Below, piece after piece: positions 54,097 through 63,800 of a stretch of 64,000 bases of DNA. A program made the translations under genes and the position numbers. The DNA is taken from the NCBI RefSeq assembly GCF_001911425.1, contig NZ_MPPL01000001.1, positions 3,835,597 through 3,899,596 on the forward strand. The letters run 5' to 3'. This DNA is from Mucilaginibacter polytrichastri. Its GTDB lineage: Bacteria > Bacteroidota > Bacteroidia > Sphingobacteriales > Sphingobacteriaceae. Position 1 is the stretch's first letter. Every line of letters begins with the position of its first letter. The notes below the pieces were generated by a model that was not told the origin of the DNA, did no database searches, and saw only the letters and a list, made by a program, of their open reading frames with translations.

Positions 54097-55005
54097 ATGC
54101 ATAACCAACACATTTTAATTACCGGGGGCAGCGGTTTAATTGGTAAAGGTTTAACGGAACTATTACTTACTAAAGGATACACAGTTAGCCACCTGAGCCG
54201 TGGCAAAGGGCACGACAGCCGCATTAAAACCTATCAATGGAATGTGGATCGCGGCCAGATAGATGAGAACTGCCTCACTGGGGTTGATACTATTATCCAT
54301 TTGGCCGGCGCAGGTATTGCAGACAAACGCTGGACTAAAAAGCGGAAAAGAGAACTAATAGATAGCCGCACAAAATCTATCGGATTAATTTATGACCTCA
54401 TGAGGCGTAAACCAAACCTGGTTAAACATATTATTTCGGCATCTGCAACGGGTTACTACAGTAATCGGGGCGATGAATTGCTGACCGAAGAAAGCCAACC
54501 AGCCAAAGATTTTCTGGGTTATTGCTGCGTAGTATGGGAGCAAGCCGTAGACCAGGGTAAAGACCTGAACCTGCGAATTGTGAAATTACGCACCGGCGTT
54601 GTACTAAGTAAAAAAGGCGGTGCTTTACCGCAACTGGCACTCCCTATAAAACTGGGCATGGGTACCGCATTGGGTACAGGCAAGCAATGGATACCCTGGA
54701 TACACATTGAAGATGCGGTTGACATGTACCTGCATGCTATTGAAAACACAACCATACAATCCGTATATAACATGGTAGCCCCATACCCTGTTACCAACAA
54801 ACAACTAACCAAAGCTGTTGCCAAACAATTGCGCAGGCCTTACTGGTTGCCAAATGTGCCTTCATTTTTGCTGCGCGTAATGCTTGGGAAATTAAGTTTA
54901 GTTGTATTGGGCAGCACAAAAGTATCGGCCGAAAAGATTGAAAGCACTAACTTTACATTTAAATATCCCAAACTAGCCGACGCTCTTAAAAATATATATG
55001 GATAA
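54097..55005 (+). CDS. TIGR01777-family epimerase/oxidoreductase
   Basis: A 302-residue extended SDR protein. The Gly-rich motif is ILITGGSGLIGKGLTELL; IHLAGAGIADKRWTKKRKRE, the phrase SASATGYYSNRGDELLTEES and the end with LGSTKVSAEKIESTNFTFKYP are typical of the YfcH/TIGR01777 family, whose reaction is not known. Its last 8 bp overlap the start of the photolyase gene, so the two are translationally coupled. In other bacteria this family often sits next to photolyases and light-induced genes. Confidence 0.92.
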   Translation: MHNQHILITGGSGLIGKGLTELLLTKGYTVSHLSRGKGHDSRIKTYQWNVDRGQIDENCLTGVDTIIHLAGAGIADKRWTKKRKRELIDSRTKSIGLIYDLMRRKPNLVKHIISASATGYYSNRGDELLTEESQPAKDFLGYCCVVWEQAVDQGKDLNLRIVKLRTGVVLSKKGGALPQLALPIKLGMGTALGTGKQWIPWIHIEDAVDMYLHAIENTTIQSVYNMVAPYPVTNKQLTKAVAKQLRRPYWLPNVPSFLLRVMLGKLSLVVLGSTKVSAEKIESTNFTFKYPKLADALKNIYG

Positions 55006-56305
55006 AAAACCACTGACCATCTTTTGGTTTCGCCGCGATTTGCGGTTGCATGATAATGCAGGCCTGTACCGGGCTCTTAAAAGCGGCAACACGGTATTAT
55101 GCCTGTTCATCTTCGATAAAGAAATTTTAGATCATCTGGAAGATAGAGATGATGCCCGGGTAACGTTTATTTACAACCAGATTGAGGCAATTGATAAAGA
55201 ATTGCAAAACCACGGCAGCAGCTTATTACTAAAATACGATAAACCGGCAAATGCATGGAAAGAGATCATTAATGATTATGATGTGGCTGCAGTTTACACC
55301 AACCATGACTATGAGCCCTACGCCAAAAAACGGGATGCAGAACTGGGTAGCTTTTTAGCGCAGCATCAAATTGAGTTTAAAACCTTTAAAGACCAGGTAA
55401 TTTTAGAGGGCCAGGAAGTGGTAAAGGATGACAAAACACCTTATACCGTTTTTACGCCCTACAAAAAACGGTGGTTAAATAACCTCACATCTTTTCATCT
55501 TAAAGCTTACCCTACCGAGAAATACTTTACCAACTTTTATAAAACCCAACCACTAAAGGATATTACTTTACAGCAAATGGGCTTTATAGAAAGTGAGGCA
55601 GTGTTTCCGCCTATTGAATATAAAAGTGTAATTGAAGATTACGCTAAAAAGCGCGACTTTCCTGCTATTAAAGGGACATCGCACGTTGCCCTGCATTTGC
55701 GCTTTGGCACCGTAAGCATCAGGCAGTTGGTAACCGAAGCTACCCAATACCCCGAACGTACCTGGCTGAGTGAATTGATATGGCGCGAGTTTTACATGAT
55801 GTCGCTTGACTTCTTTCCGCAGACCATTGACAGTGCTTACCGGCCAGAATATGACCGGATAGCGTGGCGTAACAACCAAAAAGAATTTGAAGCCTGGTGC
55901 CATGGCAAAACTGGCTACCCACTAGTTGATGCCGGTATGCGCGAGTTAAATGCTACCGGTTTTATGCACAACCGCGTACGCATGGTAGTAGCCAGCCTGC
56001 TGGTAAAACATTTATTGATAGACTGGCGCTGGGGCGAACATTATTTTGCACGTAAATTGCTGGATTATGATGCATCGGCCAATGTGGGTAACTGGCAATG
56101 GGTGGCAGGCTCGGGTACAGATACCATGCCTTATTTCAGGATCTTTAACCCGGATTCGCAGTTAACAAAGTTTGATCCTAAAATGGAGTACATAAAAAAA
56201 TGGGTTCCGGAGTATGGCACAAGCCAATATCCAGAACCCATAGTTGATAATACCGAAGCGCGTGCGCGTTGCCTTAAGGCATACAAGCAAGCCCTTGGGC
56301 GATAA
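54998..56305 (+). CDS. phrB: class I CPD photolyase
   Basis: A 435-residue deoxyribodipyrimidine photolyase. It starts LTIFWFRRDLRLHDNAGLYR, then has AVYTNHDYEPYAKKRDAE (antenna side), LRFGTVSIRQLV, LSELIWREFYMM (FAD site), and at the end NVGNWQWVAGSGTDTMPYFRIFNP, with the Trp pathway residues. The fold matches class I photolyases that split cyclobutane pyrimidine dimers using FADH and a folate or flavin antenna. It overlaps the TIGR01777 gene by 8 bp and converges with the FKBP gene after 4 bp. Confidence 0.95.
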   Translation: MDKKPLTIFWFRRDLRLHDNAGLYRALKSGNTVLCLFIFDKEILDHLEDRDDARVTFIYNQIEAIDKELQNHGSSLLLKYDKPANAWKEIINDYDVAAVYTNHDYEPYAKKRDAELGSFLAQHQIEFKTFKDQVILEGQEVVKDDKTPYTVFTPYKKRWLNNLTSFHLKAYPTEKYFTNFYKTQPLKDITLQQMGFIESEAVFPPIEYKSVIEDYAKKRDFPAIKGTSHVALHLRFGTVSIRQLVTEATQYPERTWLSELIWREFYMMSLDFFPQTIDSAYRPEYDRIAWRNNQKEFEAWCHGKTGYPLVDAGMRELNATGFMHNRVRMVVASLLVKHLLIDWRWGEHYFARKLLDYDASANVGNWQWVAGSGTDTMPYFRIFNPDSQLTKFDPKMEYIKKWVPEYGTSQYPEPIVDNTEARARCLKAYKQALGR

Positions 56306-56309
56306 TTTT

Positions 56310-57278
56310 TTAGTTAGTTACGTATTCTATATTGAAATCATAAGCCAGGCAGCTGTTTGCAGGCGGTGTTTGTGTAGAAAACGAGTAGCCGCTGCTAGCT
56401 GGTGTTTTGCCAAAAGCCAGTGCCGATGGAATGATTAACGATAACTTTGCACCTTTGGTTACCAGTTTTAAACCTTCTTGCCAACCTAATATCATATTTT
56501 GATAGTTTACCGCAGTTGCGGTAGTATCAACAGCATTGTACTGATCAAAAACGGTTCCGTTAAATAATTTACCAGTGTATTGCAAGCCAACAACAGAACT
56601 TGATGTTACCGGCACAGTACCCGTACCCACCTGTGCAATCTTATAATATAAGCCAGATGCAGTTTTTGTATAACCAGTAAGCCCGTTAGTTTTCATATAG
56701 TTCTGTATAACCATATCATCGTAAATAGGCTGAAGGTTACTATTAGGCACATCCAGTACTGTAGTATTTATCATATTAATATAATAGTCGAGGCTTTCAT
56801 TACCCGGTAACCTAGTACTGCCCGTACCAGAACCTGCAGCACCATAAGCAAGGCGCGATGGAATTAATATTCTGGCTTGTGTACCATCATTTACTAAAAT
56901 ATTTTTTATGGCCAGTATTAATCCACTAGGGGCAAGGTGGCCAACGTAGTTATAAGCATGGTTTAAAACAGTGTCAACAACGGTGTACTGTCCGTCGAGT
57001 GTTTTAATGGTGTATACAAAAGATACCGCGTCAGAATAATCAAGTACTTTACCTTTTCCGGGCCTTAATATCTGGTAATACATACCGGTTGTATCGCCGC
57101 CGCTCAGGTCGCGTTTCATACCGGTAAGGCCGTTGGCAGTTATATAATTTTGAATCTGCTGCTGATCGTACTCTTTAATGGTACTGTTTTTATTACTGTC
57201 TTTTTTGCACGAAATTAATCCTGCAGACATAAACCCGATTGTACAAAGTAGCAGAAGCGTAGTAAGCGTTTGTTTCAT
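56310..57278 (-). CDS. FKBP-type prolyl isomerase lipoprotein, two domains
   Basis: A 322-residue lipoprotein (lipobox GLISC, Cys24). Two FKBP-like domains are visible, about residues 60-175 (SDAVSFVYTIKTLDGQYTVVD ... ARILIPSRLAYGAAGSG) and 195-322 (YTGKLFNGTVFDQY ... LVTKGAKLSLIIPSALAFG). The second has the more complete FKBP signature. It probably helps folding of outer-membrane or periplasmic proteins. It starts 3 nt after the stop of the second FKBP gene, so both form one transcript. Confidence 0.9.
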   Translation of the reverse strand: MKQTLTTLLLLCTIGFMSAGLISCKKDSNKNSTIKEYDQQQIQNYITANGLTGMKRDLSGGDTTGMYYQILRPGKGKVLDYSDAVSFVYTIKTLDGQYTVVDTVLNHAYNYVGHLAPSGLILAIKNILVNDGTQARILIPSRLAYGAAGSGTGSTRLPGNESLDYYINMINTTVLDVPNSNLQPIYDDMVIQNYMKTNGLTGYTKTASGLYYKIAQVGTGTVPVTSSSVVGLQYTGKLFNGTVFDQYNAVDTTATAVNYQNMILGWQEGLKLVTKGAKLSLIIPSALAFGKTPASSGYSFSTQTPPANSCLAYDFNIEYVTN

Positions 57279-57281
57279 TTA

Positions 57282-57827
57282 TTAATTAGTTACATCAAAT
57301 ATTGTTATCTCAAAATCTAGTAAAGCATTGGCCGGTAATTTATAATTCCCGTTGTCATACTGGCCATATTGCGTTTGCGGGTATGGGCCGTATGCATAAC
57401 GTGACGACATTAGCAATCGTATTTTACCACCTTTATTAATTTTAGCAGCCTCTATCCCTAATTGCCAGCCCTTTATGGTTGCCCCCAATACGTACGACGG
57501 ATTAAAACCACTATCGGTAGTACTGGTAAACGGGGCACCCAATGTGGTACCATTAATTACACTGGCAGTATACGACACCGTTACCGATGTAGAACTGGTA
57601 TATAAGGCCGGTATTGTACCCGGGTCTTCTATCACATACCAAACACCTATGGTATCGGTTTTAGGCGACCCTACCTGCACAGCGGTTAAATTGTTTGCCT
57701 TTATATAAGCAACCAGGCTGGCATCATCAATTGCCGACTGGGCCTTTACGCTGGCAGCTACATCATCTGTTTTCTTACAGCCGGCAAAAATTACCAGGCA
57801 TAATATTATACCCAACCACCTGTTCAT
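57282..57827 (-). CDS. FKBP-like lipoprotein, single domain
   Basis: The ATG at 57827 gives MNRWLGIILCLVIFAGCKK, a clean lipobox (Cys17); the frame is open upstream to 57896, but a good -7 box (57846) lies there and supports the shorter start. The 181-residue protein has one FKBP domain with STSVTVSYTASVINGTTLG, GWQLGIEAAKINKGGKI and RLLMSSRYAYGPY. Some of the usual active-site aromatic residues are replaced, so catalytic activity is uncertain. First gene of the FKBP pair. Confidence 0.87.
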   Translation of the reverse strand: MNRWLGIILCLVIFAGCKKTDDVAASVKAQSAIDDASLVAYIKANNLTAVQVGSPKTDTIGVWYVIEDPGTIPALYTSSTSVTVSYTASVINGTTLGAPFTSTTDSGFNPSYVLGATIKGWQLGIEAAKINKGGKIRLLMSSRYAYGPYPQTQYGQYDNGNYKLPANALLDFEITIFDVTN

Positions 57828-57845
57828 ACAGCTTTTTTCAAATGG

Positions 57846-57853
57846 CAAATTTA
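57846..57853 (-). promoter_or_regulatory. -7 box of the FKBP pair
   Basis: Minus strand reads TAAATTTG, matching TAnnTTTG, 18 bp before the ATG at 57827. TTTG at 57867-57870 (minus) is closer than the usual -33 distance. The position excludes the longer upstream start. Confidence 0.5.
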
Positions 57854-57955
57854 TTGTTTTAAATTTCAAAAACGGCAGGTTAACATATTTTAACATTTAC
57901 AACTAACGGAAACAGTTGTACAGAAATTATAGCGCAGCCACATGAAGCTAATTTT

Positions 57956-58405
57956 TTACGATTGAGGCTTATAGTTAACAGTGAGTTTGTTTAACTTTTT
58001 AAGGATATCAGTTAAGCCGTCTTTTTCTTTTTCGGTAATATGGTCGTTAAGGTAATTGTTAAATTCCTTTACCACACCACGGGCCATACGCCGTTTTTCT
58101 TTACCCAAATCTGTGAGGTATATTTTAACAGAGCGCTTATCGCCTTTATTAAGTTCGCGGTAAATTAAACCCATTTTTTCTACCTGGCTCAGCATGCGCG
58201 AAAGGCTGGTTGATTTGGCACCAACCAATGCAGCAACCTGCGAAACTGTGCTGCCTTCTTCCTCATCAATATTAATCAACAAATAGCCAATAGATTGGGT
58301 AATACCAAAATCAACTACAATTTGGTTGTAACGATTGGCCATTGTTTGCCAAACGATCTTGAGCAAATAGTCGATCGTTTCGTGGTTTTTTGCCTTATTA
58401 TGCAT
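57956..58405 (-). CDS. MarR-family transcriptional regulator
   Basis: The ATG at 58405 (MHNKAKNHETIDYL) is preferred over a TTG three codons upstream. The 149-residue protein has the MarR fold: VSQVAALVGAKSTSLSRMLSQVEKMGLI as recognition region and NKGDKRSVKIYLTDLG as the wing with Asp-x-Arg. It lies 51 bp after the gamma-glutamyltransferase gene on the same strand, so they may form one transcript. It is not the same family branch as the MarR at 24980. Confidence 0.92.
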   Translation of the reverse strand: MHNKAKNHETIDYLLKIVWQTMANRYNQIVVDFGITQSIGYLLINIDEEEGSTVSQVAALVGAKSTSLSRMLSQVEKMGLIYRELNKGDKRSVKIYLTDLGKEKRRMARGVVKEFNNYLNDHITEKEKDGLTDILKKLNKLTVNYKPQS

Positions 58406-58456
58406 GCATATCAAATGTAAGCTGATATTATCTACTAAGCAACTATAATTTTTTAC

Positions 58457-60154
58457 TTACCAGCCTGCAGCAGTATCATCAGCGCGCGGGTCGGCACCGC
58501 CTTGCAGCATGCTGCCTTTTGTCACCAAAATAGCATCAACCCGGCCACTTGGCCCGTGTACAATTACTTTATAGCCCTTTTGCTGCAATTTATCTTTTAC
58601 CGCTTCCGTAAAAGTACCAGCGGTTTCTATATAAACTTCATCGGGCAACCATTGGTGGTGAAAGCGTTTAGAGGCCACCGCCTGCTGCATATCCTGGTTA
58701 AACTCTATCACATTTAATATCGTTTGAAAAACCGAAGTAATGATGGTCGATCCACCAGGAGTGCCTACTACCATAACCAGTTTGCCATCTTTCTCTATAA
58801 TGGTAGGCGTCATAGATGAGAGCATCCTTTTGCCCGGCTGTATGCTGTTGGCCGTGCCACCTGTTAAGCCAAACATATTGGGTACACCAACCTTGGCGCT
58901 AAAATCGTCCATCTCATTATTCAACAAAAAGCCTGCTCCTTTTACCACTATTTTAGAGCCGAAGCCTCCGTTTAATGTGGTGGTGATGGATACCGAATTA
59001 CCTTCTTTATCTACGATAGAGTAATGGGTGGTTTGGTCGCTTTCGTAACCGGCAAAAGTACCGGGCTTAATATCGCTGCTTGGGGTTGCCTTGTCCCAGC
59101 TAAAGTTTTGCATACGCGATGTAATGTATTCGGGTTTCAACAAGCTATCAACGGGCACTTTGAAAAAGTCCGGGTCGCCTAAATATTTAGAACGATCTGC
59201 ATATACCCGGCGTTCGGCCTCAACCACTACCTGTACGGTAGAGTCCTGGTTATAACCCCAACGGTGCAACGGATATTTTTCTACCGAGTGCAGCAACTGC
59301 AACAAGGCTATCCCTCCGCTTGATGGCGGCGGCATGGTAATGATCTTATAATCTTTATATCGCCCAATAATGGGCTTACGCCACACCGAGTGGTAGTTTT
59401 TAAGATCGGACTCGGTGATCATACCGTTACCGCTTTTCATTTCGGCAGTTAGCTGTGCGGCTACTTTACCTTCATAAAAACCGGCACGGCCTTTATCGCG
59501 AATCTGTTCCAGGGTTTTAGCCAGGTCTTCCTGGATCAGTAACTGGCCTGCCTCCCATGGGGTATCTTTTAAAAAGTACGTTTTACCGGGGTTCAGTTGT
59601 TTAAAACTTTCGGCATTCCGGTTCAGGTCCGATGCCAGGTGCGGGGTAATTTTGAAACCGCTACGCGCCAGGTTGATAGCGGGCTGCACCAGTTCGGCCC
59701 ATTTTAGCTTGCCGTATTTGTTGTGCGCCTCTACCATGCCATCAACCGAGCCAGGGACGCCCGAGGCCTGATGGGTGGCTATACTCATGTTGGGCACCAC
59801 GTTACCATTGGCATCTAAAAACATATTCTTGTTGGCAGCAGCGGGGGCCTTCTCCCTAAAGTCTAATGTATTGGGCAGCCCTTTTGCCGGGCGAAATACC
59901 ATAAAACCGCCTCCGCCAATATTCCCTGCTTCGGGTAAGGTTACGGCAAGGGCAAATTGCACGGCTACAGCCGCATCAACTGCATTACCACCTTTTTTTA
60001 AAATATCCACACCTACCTGCGATGCATCCGGATATGCACAAACTACCATACCATTGTGGTATAATGGTGCCGCTTGCTGCCCATAGCCTGTTACAGCTGT
60101 TAATAGTAATGCACTAAATAATAAACGTGTTGAAGTTTTTAACCGCAGGATCAT
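58457..60154 (-). CDS. ggt: gamma-glutamyltransferase
   Basis: A 565-residue Ntn-hydrolase with signal peptide (LLFSALLLTAVTGYGQ). The large subunit begins MVVCAYPDASQVGVDIL with GGNAVDAAVAVQFALAVTLPEAGNIGGGGF. Autocleavage should occur before the Thr of QTTHYSIVD near residue 375, which becomes the nucleophile of the small subunit; SSMTPTI and GTPGGSTIITSVFQTI complete the active site. It hydrolyses glutathione and gamma-glutamyl compounds in the periplasm. The C-terminal HGPSGRVDAILV and DPRADDTAAGW are normal. Confidence 0.96.
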   Translation of the reverse strand: MILRLKTSTRLLFSALLLTAVTGYGQQAAPLYHNGMVVCAYPDASQVGVDILKKGGNAVDAAVAVQFALAVTLPEAGNIGGGGFMVFRPAKGLPNTLDFREKAPAAANKNMFLDANGNVVPNMSIATHQASGVPGSVDGMVEAHNKYGKLKWAELVQPAINLARSGFKITPHLASDLNRNAESFKQLNPGKTYFLKDTPWEAGQLLIQEDLAKTLEQIRDKGRAGFYEGKVAAQLTAEMKSGNGMITESDLKNYHSVWRKPIIGRYKDYKIITMPPPSSGGIALLQLLHSVEKYPLHRWGYNQDSTVQVVVEAERRVYADRSKYLGDPDFFKVPVDSLLKPEYITSRMQNFSWDKATPSSDIKPGTFAGYESDQTTHYSIVDKEGNSVSITTTLNGGFGSKIVVKGAGFLLNNEMDDFSAKVGVPNMFGLTGGTANSIQPGKRMLSSMTPTIIEKDGKLVMVVGTPGGSTIITSVFQTILNVIEFNQDMQQAVASKRFHHQWLPDEVYIETAGTFTEAVKDKLQQKGYKVIVHGPSGRVDAILVTKGSMLQGGADPRADDTAAGW

Positions 60155-60387
60155 ATATCACAGAATTGATTTTACTAATTAAGGATTTTATTGGGGAATA
60201 ACAGGCGTATGTTAAGGATTTGTTTAATTTTCTCAGTCAATTTCTCTTTTCAACAGCTTTGATTATAAGCGCTTAATTCATTTTTAACATCAGTAAATCA
60301 AAAGCATAACCCTATTAAGTAACATTTTCGAGACATTTAAAGTCATAAAAAGTAATTGTGGACGTTAATTTGTATTAAACGCATACT

Positions 60388-60879
60388 ATGAAAAAGACGA
60401 TATACTTTATTATTGCTATAGCAGCATTTATTATTACAGGCAACCAGGCCCGGGCGCAAGACAATAGTTACAATACTGCTGTTGGACTAAAATTTGGCGG
60501 CTACGAAATTGGGCCATCCATTAAATGGTTTTTCAATAACAACCAGGCATTAGAAGGTATATTTGGTTTTCGTAAAGGTGGCGTTGTTGTAACCGGGCTT
60601 TATGAAATGCATGTACCCATATTTAATGTAGATAAGCTGAACTTCTTTTACGGCGGCGGTGCCCACATTGGTGGCATAGACAAAGGCACTTACAACGACG
60701 GCCGCGATATTTATACGAACAGGCGCATATTAATTGGTTTCGACGGTGTTATCGGGGCAGAATATACCATACCCAACTCCCCTATCAGCATCAGTGTGGA
60801 TATTGATCCGCGCCTGGAATTGGCAACAGGTTCTGTATTTGATATAGCGCCTGCACTTGGCCTCAAATATTCCTTTTAA
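60388..60879 (+). CDS. small exported beta-rich protein
   Basis: A 163-residue protein with a signal peptide (TIYFIIAIAAFIITGNQARAQ). The mature part alternates hydrophobic and polar residues in short strands and ends with Phe (PALGLKYSF), as in small outer-membrane barrels of 8 strands. No family signature is clear; it resembles the outer-membrane beta-barrel PF13568-like hypothetical group. It converges directly with the subtilase gene: its stop is adjacent to the other stop with no gap. Confidence 0.8.
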   Translation: MKKTIYFIIAIAAFIITGNQARAQDNSYNTAVGLKFGGYEIGPSIKWFFNNNQALEGIFGFRKGGVVVTGLYEMHVPIFNVDKLNFFYGGGAHIGGIDKGTYNDGRDIYTNRRILIGFDGVIGAEYTIPNSPISISVDIDPRLELATGSVFDIAPALGLKYSF

Positions 60880-63800
60880 TTAGCGTATTATAATTACCTT
60901 TTTAGCATACAGCTTACCTGCCAGTAACACTCTTAATACATAAGTGCCCGGTGACAACCCCGACACATTAAGCGCGGTACTGAAATTACCGGCATCAATA
61001 GTACGGTTATCTGTAAAAGCCACCTGCCCTACACTATTAACAAAAGATAGTTGAACATCACCGGCAGCTTTGGCTACAAACAATACATTTAATGCTGTTG
61101 ATGCCGGTACAGGGTAAATGGTAAGCCCTATATCGGTACTATTATCGGGGTGGAGTGCAATAATGGCAAAAGCGTAATTATCTGAAATGGATTCGCAGCC
61201 GGTACCAACAACTACACTTACCTGGTAATTGCCGCTTTCTGTTGCTGTATAGGTTTGCCCCGTAGCGCCGGTTATCATAGTACCGTTATAATACCATTGA
61301 TTGCCTGTTGTATAATTCGAGCTCAGCACATTGCCATTTTGTGTAATTACCGGCTTTATTAAAGCCACAGCCTGCCTGCTTGCCGATACACAACCATAAC
61401 TATGTACTTTTACATTATACAAGTAATAGTAATACCCGGTTGAACCCGGTGTAGCTGTATTGCCTGTAATACTAAATATGCCGCCAATGGTAAAGGGATA
61501 CCCCGTTACGCCTGCATTACTACGAAATATAGACGCACTATCATCATAGGCAACGCTAATAGTATAGCTGCCCGCAGCAGGTAGTATCAGGTTAAGATCA
61601 TATACTTTACCTTGGTCGGCAGGATCGTCTGTTGCAGTGCCTAACACTGGCGTAGTACGTGTGGCGGCAGCATTGATGGTAACGGTAGAAACAATTTGGC
61701 CCGAAGCATCTGTAGCATTAAAAGTTATTTTGCCGCCATAACCTATATAAAGCCGTGCACTCTCTATCACTATTGGTATTTGCGTAGTTACGTTAACTGC
61801 TGGGGTAAACTGATTATACCCCCCGCCGGTAAATACACCTTTGGTTGCCGGGCCAACGGTGCCGCTAAAATCATTGATACCTGCATAATAGGTATTATTA
61901 ACTGGGGGTGTCCCTGTTGTTACAGATGCGCCAACTGCAATAGGTATTACATCATTAGCGTTCTGATACCACAACAAAGCACCATCTGCAGTACCAGCGA
62001 GCTGATAACTTTTAGTGTTATTACAATAGTATGCTGTTAAGTTATTAGCTACGGGCAAGGCTGCAATTACCAGCGTAGCAGTTGCATTATTATTGGATGA
62101 TACAAAATCGCCGGGTAAATTAGTTGCCCCTGTAAGGGCATAGGTAGCACCGGCTACGGTAGTATAGGTATTATTGAACGTATACTCTGCCTGTGTGCCC
62201 GGTGTTAATGAGCCGGTGTAGGTTTCATTAAAAGTGGTTATGGTATTATCGGGCGCGGTAATGGTTAATGTTACCGGGATGCTGGCTAATGTGCTGGTAC
62301 CAAAATTTTTAATAGTGACTGTAAAATTGGTTTTGCCGGCACAGTTGCCGGCAGCTGTATTACCGCTAACGGCAATAGCACCGGCATCAAGAGCAGGCTG
62401 AATAAATTGCAGGCGGTAATCCTGCGTCTGGCCCTTAATGCTACTGCACGCGGTAACGGCACTGGGGTCTGTTGTTTCGGTTAATACAATGCGCAGGCGC
62501 GAATAATTGCCAACCGTTACATTACCGGGTATGGTAATATTGGTTACAAAGGTTCCGGTTGCACTAATGACATTAGATGTACCTATCAGTTCGCCGGTGT
62601 CGTCAAAATCGCCGTCGCCGTTCCAATCGGCAAATACTTTGGCAATTTTGTTTAAATTATTACCACTGCAGGCACCAACCGCTAAACTCAACGGGTAGGT
62701 TTTACCCGGCTCTAACTGCGCCGTTAATGTACCCGAATAGTCTGTATAAGTAGTACAGCCTGCCGCAGGTGTGTTATCAATAGAAGCAAACTTAAAGTTA
62801 TTGATCCGCGAATCTGTAGCCGCCGGTACAGAAGCACAATAGGCCGAGCCGCCAATACCGGTAACAACCAGCGAATAGTCTTGCCCCGCAGCAGGCAGTG
62901 TTTTTTTATGTGTAACGGTAATAGTGTATTGCTTACCCGGTACCACTTTATCAACATACACCTGTTCTATATTATCACGGATATTATCTCCTGTTGTGGC
63001 TGTAGCTGCAGGCTGGTCGGGGTTTAGCACCCAGGGCATAAAAGTGTTGGTACCATCGCTCACGCGGATATCCAGATCATTAACCAGTTTTGGGGTACGG
63101 TCATTAATAGTGCCATCTGCAGAAAGCGTTCCCTGCGGATCTGTCCAGGTAATAGAAGCAACCAGTGCGCCTGCCCCCGATGCCGTTACTGTAAAGGTTT
63201 TGGTTTGGCCCTGAGTTAATGTATTTTCACTAATCAGGCTTTTGGTGCCGTTATCGGTAATGGCTTGCGCAGCTTTTTGCATATCCAGCAATCCCCAGCC
63301 ATAAATATAATCGGGGCCAACGTTGCCTCCATCAAAAGCAGTATGGCAAGCCAGCCCTTTTAACGTAGCCGATTTCATAAATACGCCTGCATTTTGTTTG
63401 GCGTAATACTCCTGCAACAGGTATAGCGAGCCAGTAACATTTGGCGATGCCATAGAGGTGCCGGACAGGGTTACATAACTGGTATTACTCCCCGAACCCG
63501 ACGACAGCACATCTACCCCCATCCCGCAAATATCGGGCTTTATCCGGCCATCATCTGTAGGGCCCCAACTGCTAAAGTAGGCAATAGCCACATCACTACG
63601 GGTACTTGGCCCAAAGGGCAGCTGGTTAACCGCGCCAACCGTGAGTATATTTTTGGCGTTAGCAAAATCTGGTATAATATCATAACCGGTATTACTGCTA
63701 ATATTGGCCGGTCTTGGCCCCATATCTACCAGGGTAGTTGGGTTTACGCGCGTTTTATATCCCCAATAATCATCACCTACTGCGGGCCCCGGGTAGCCCC

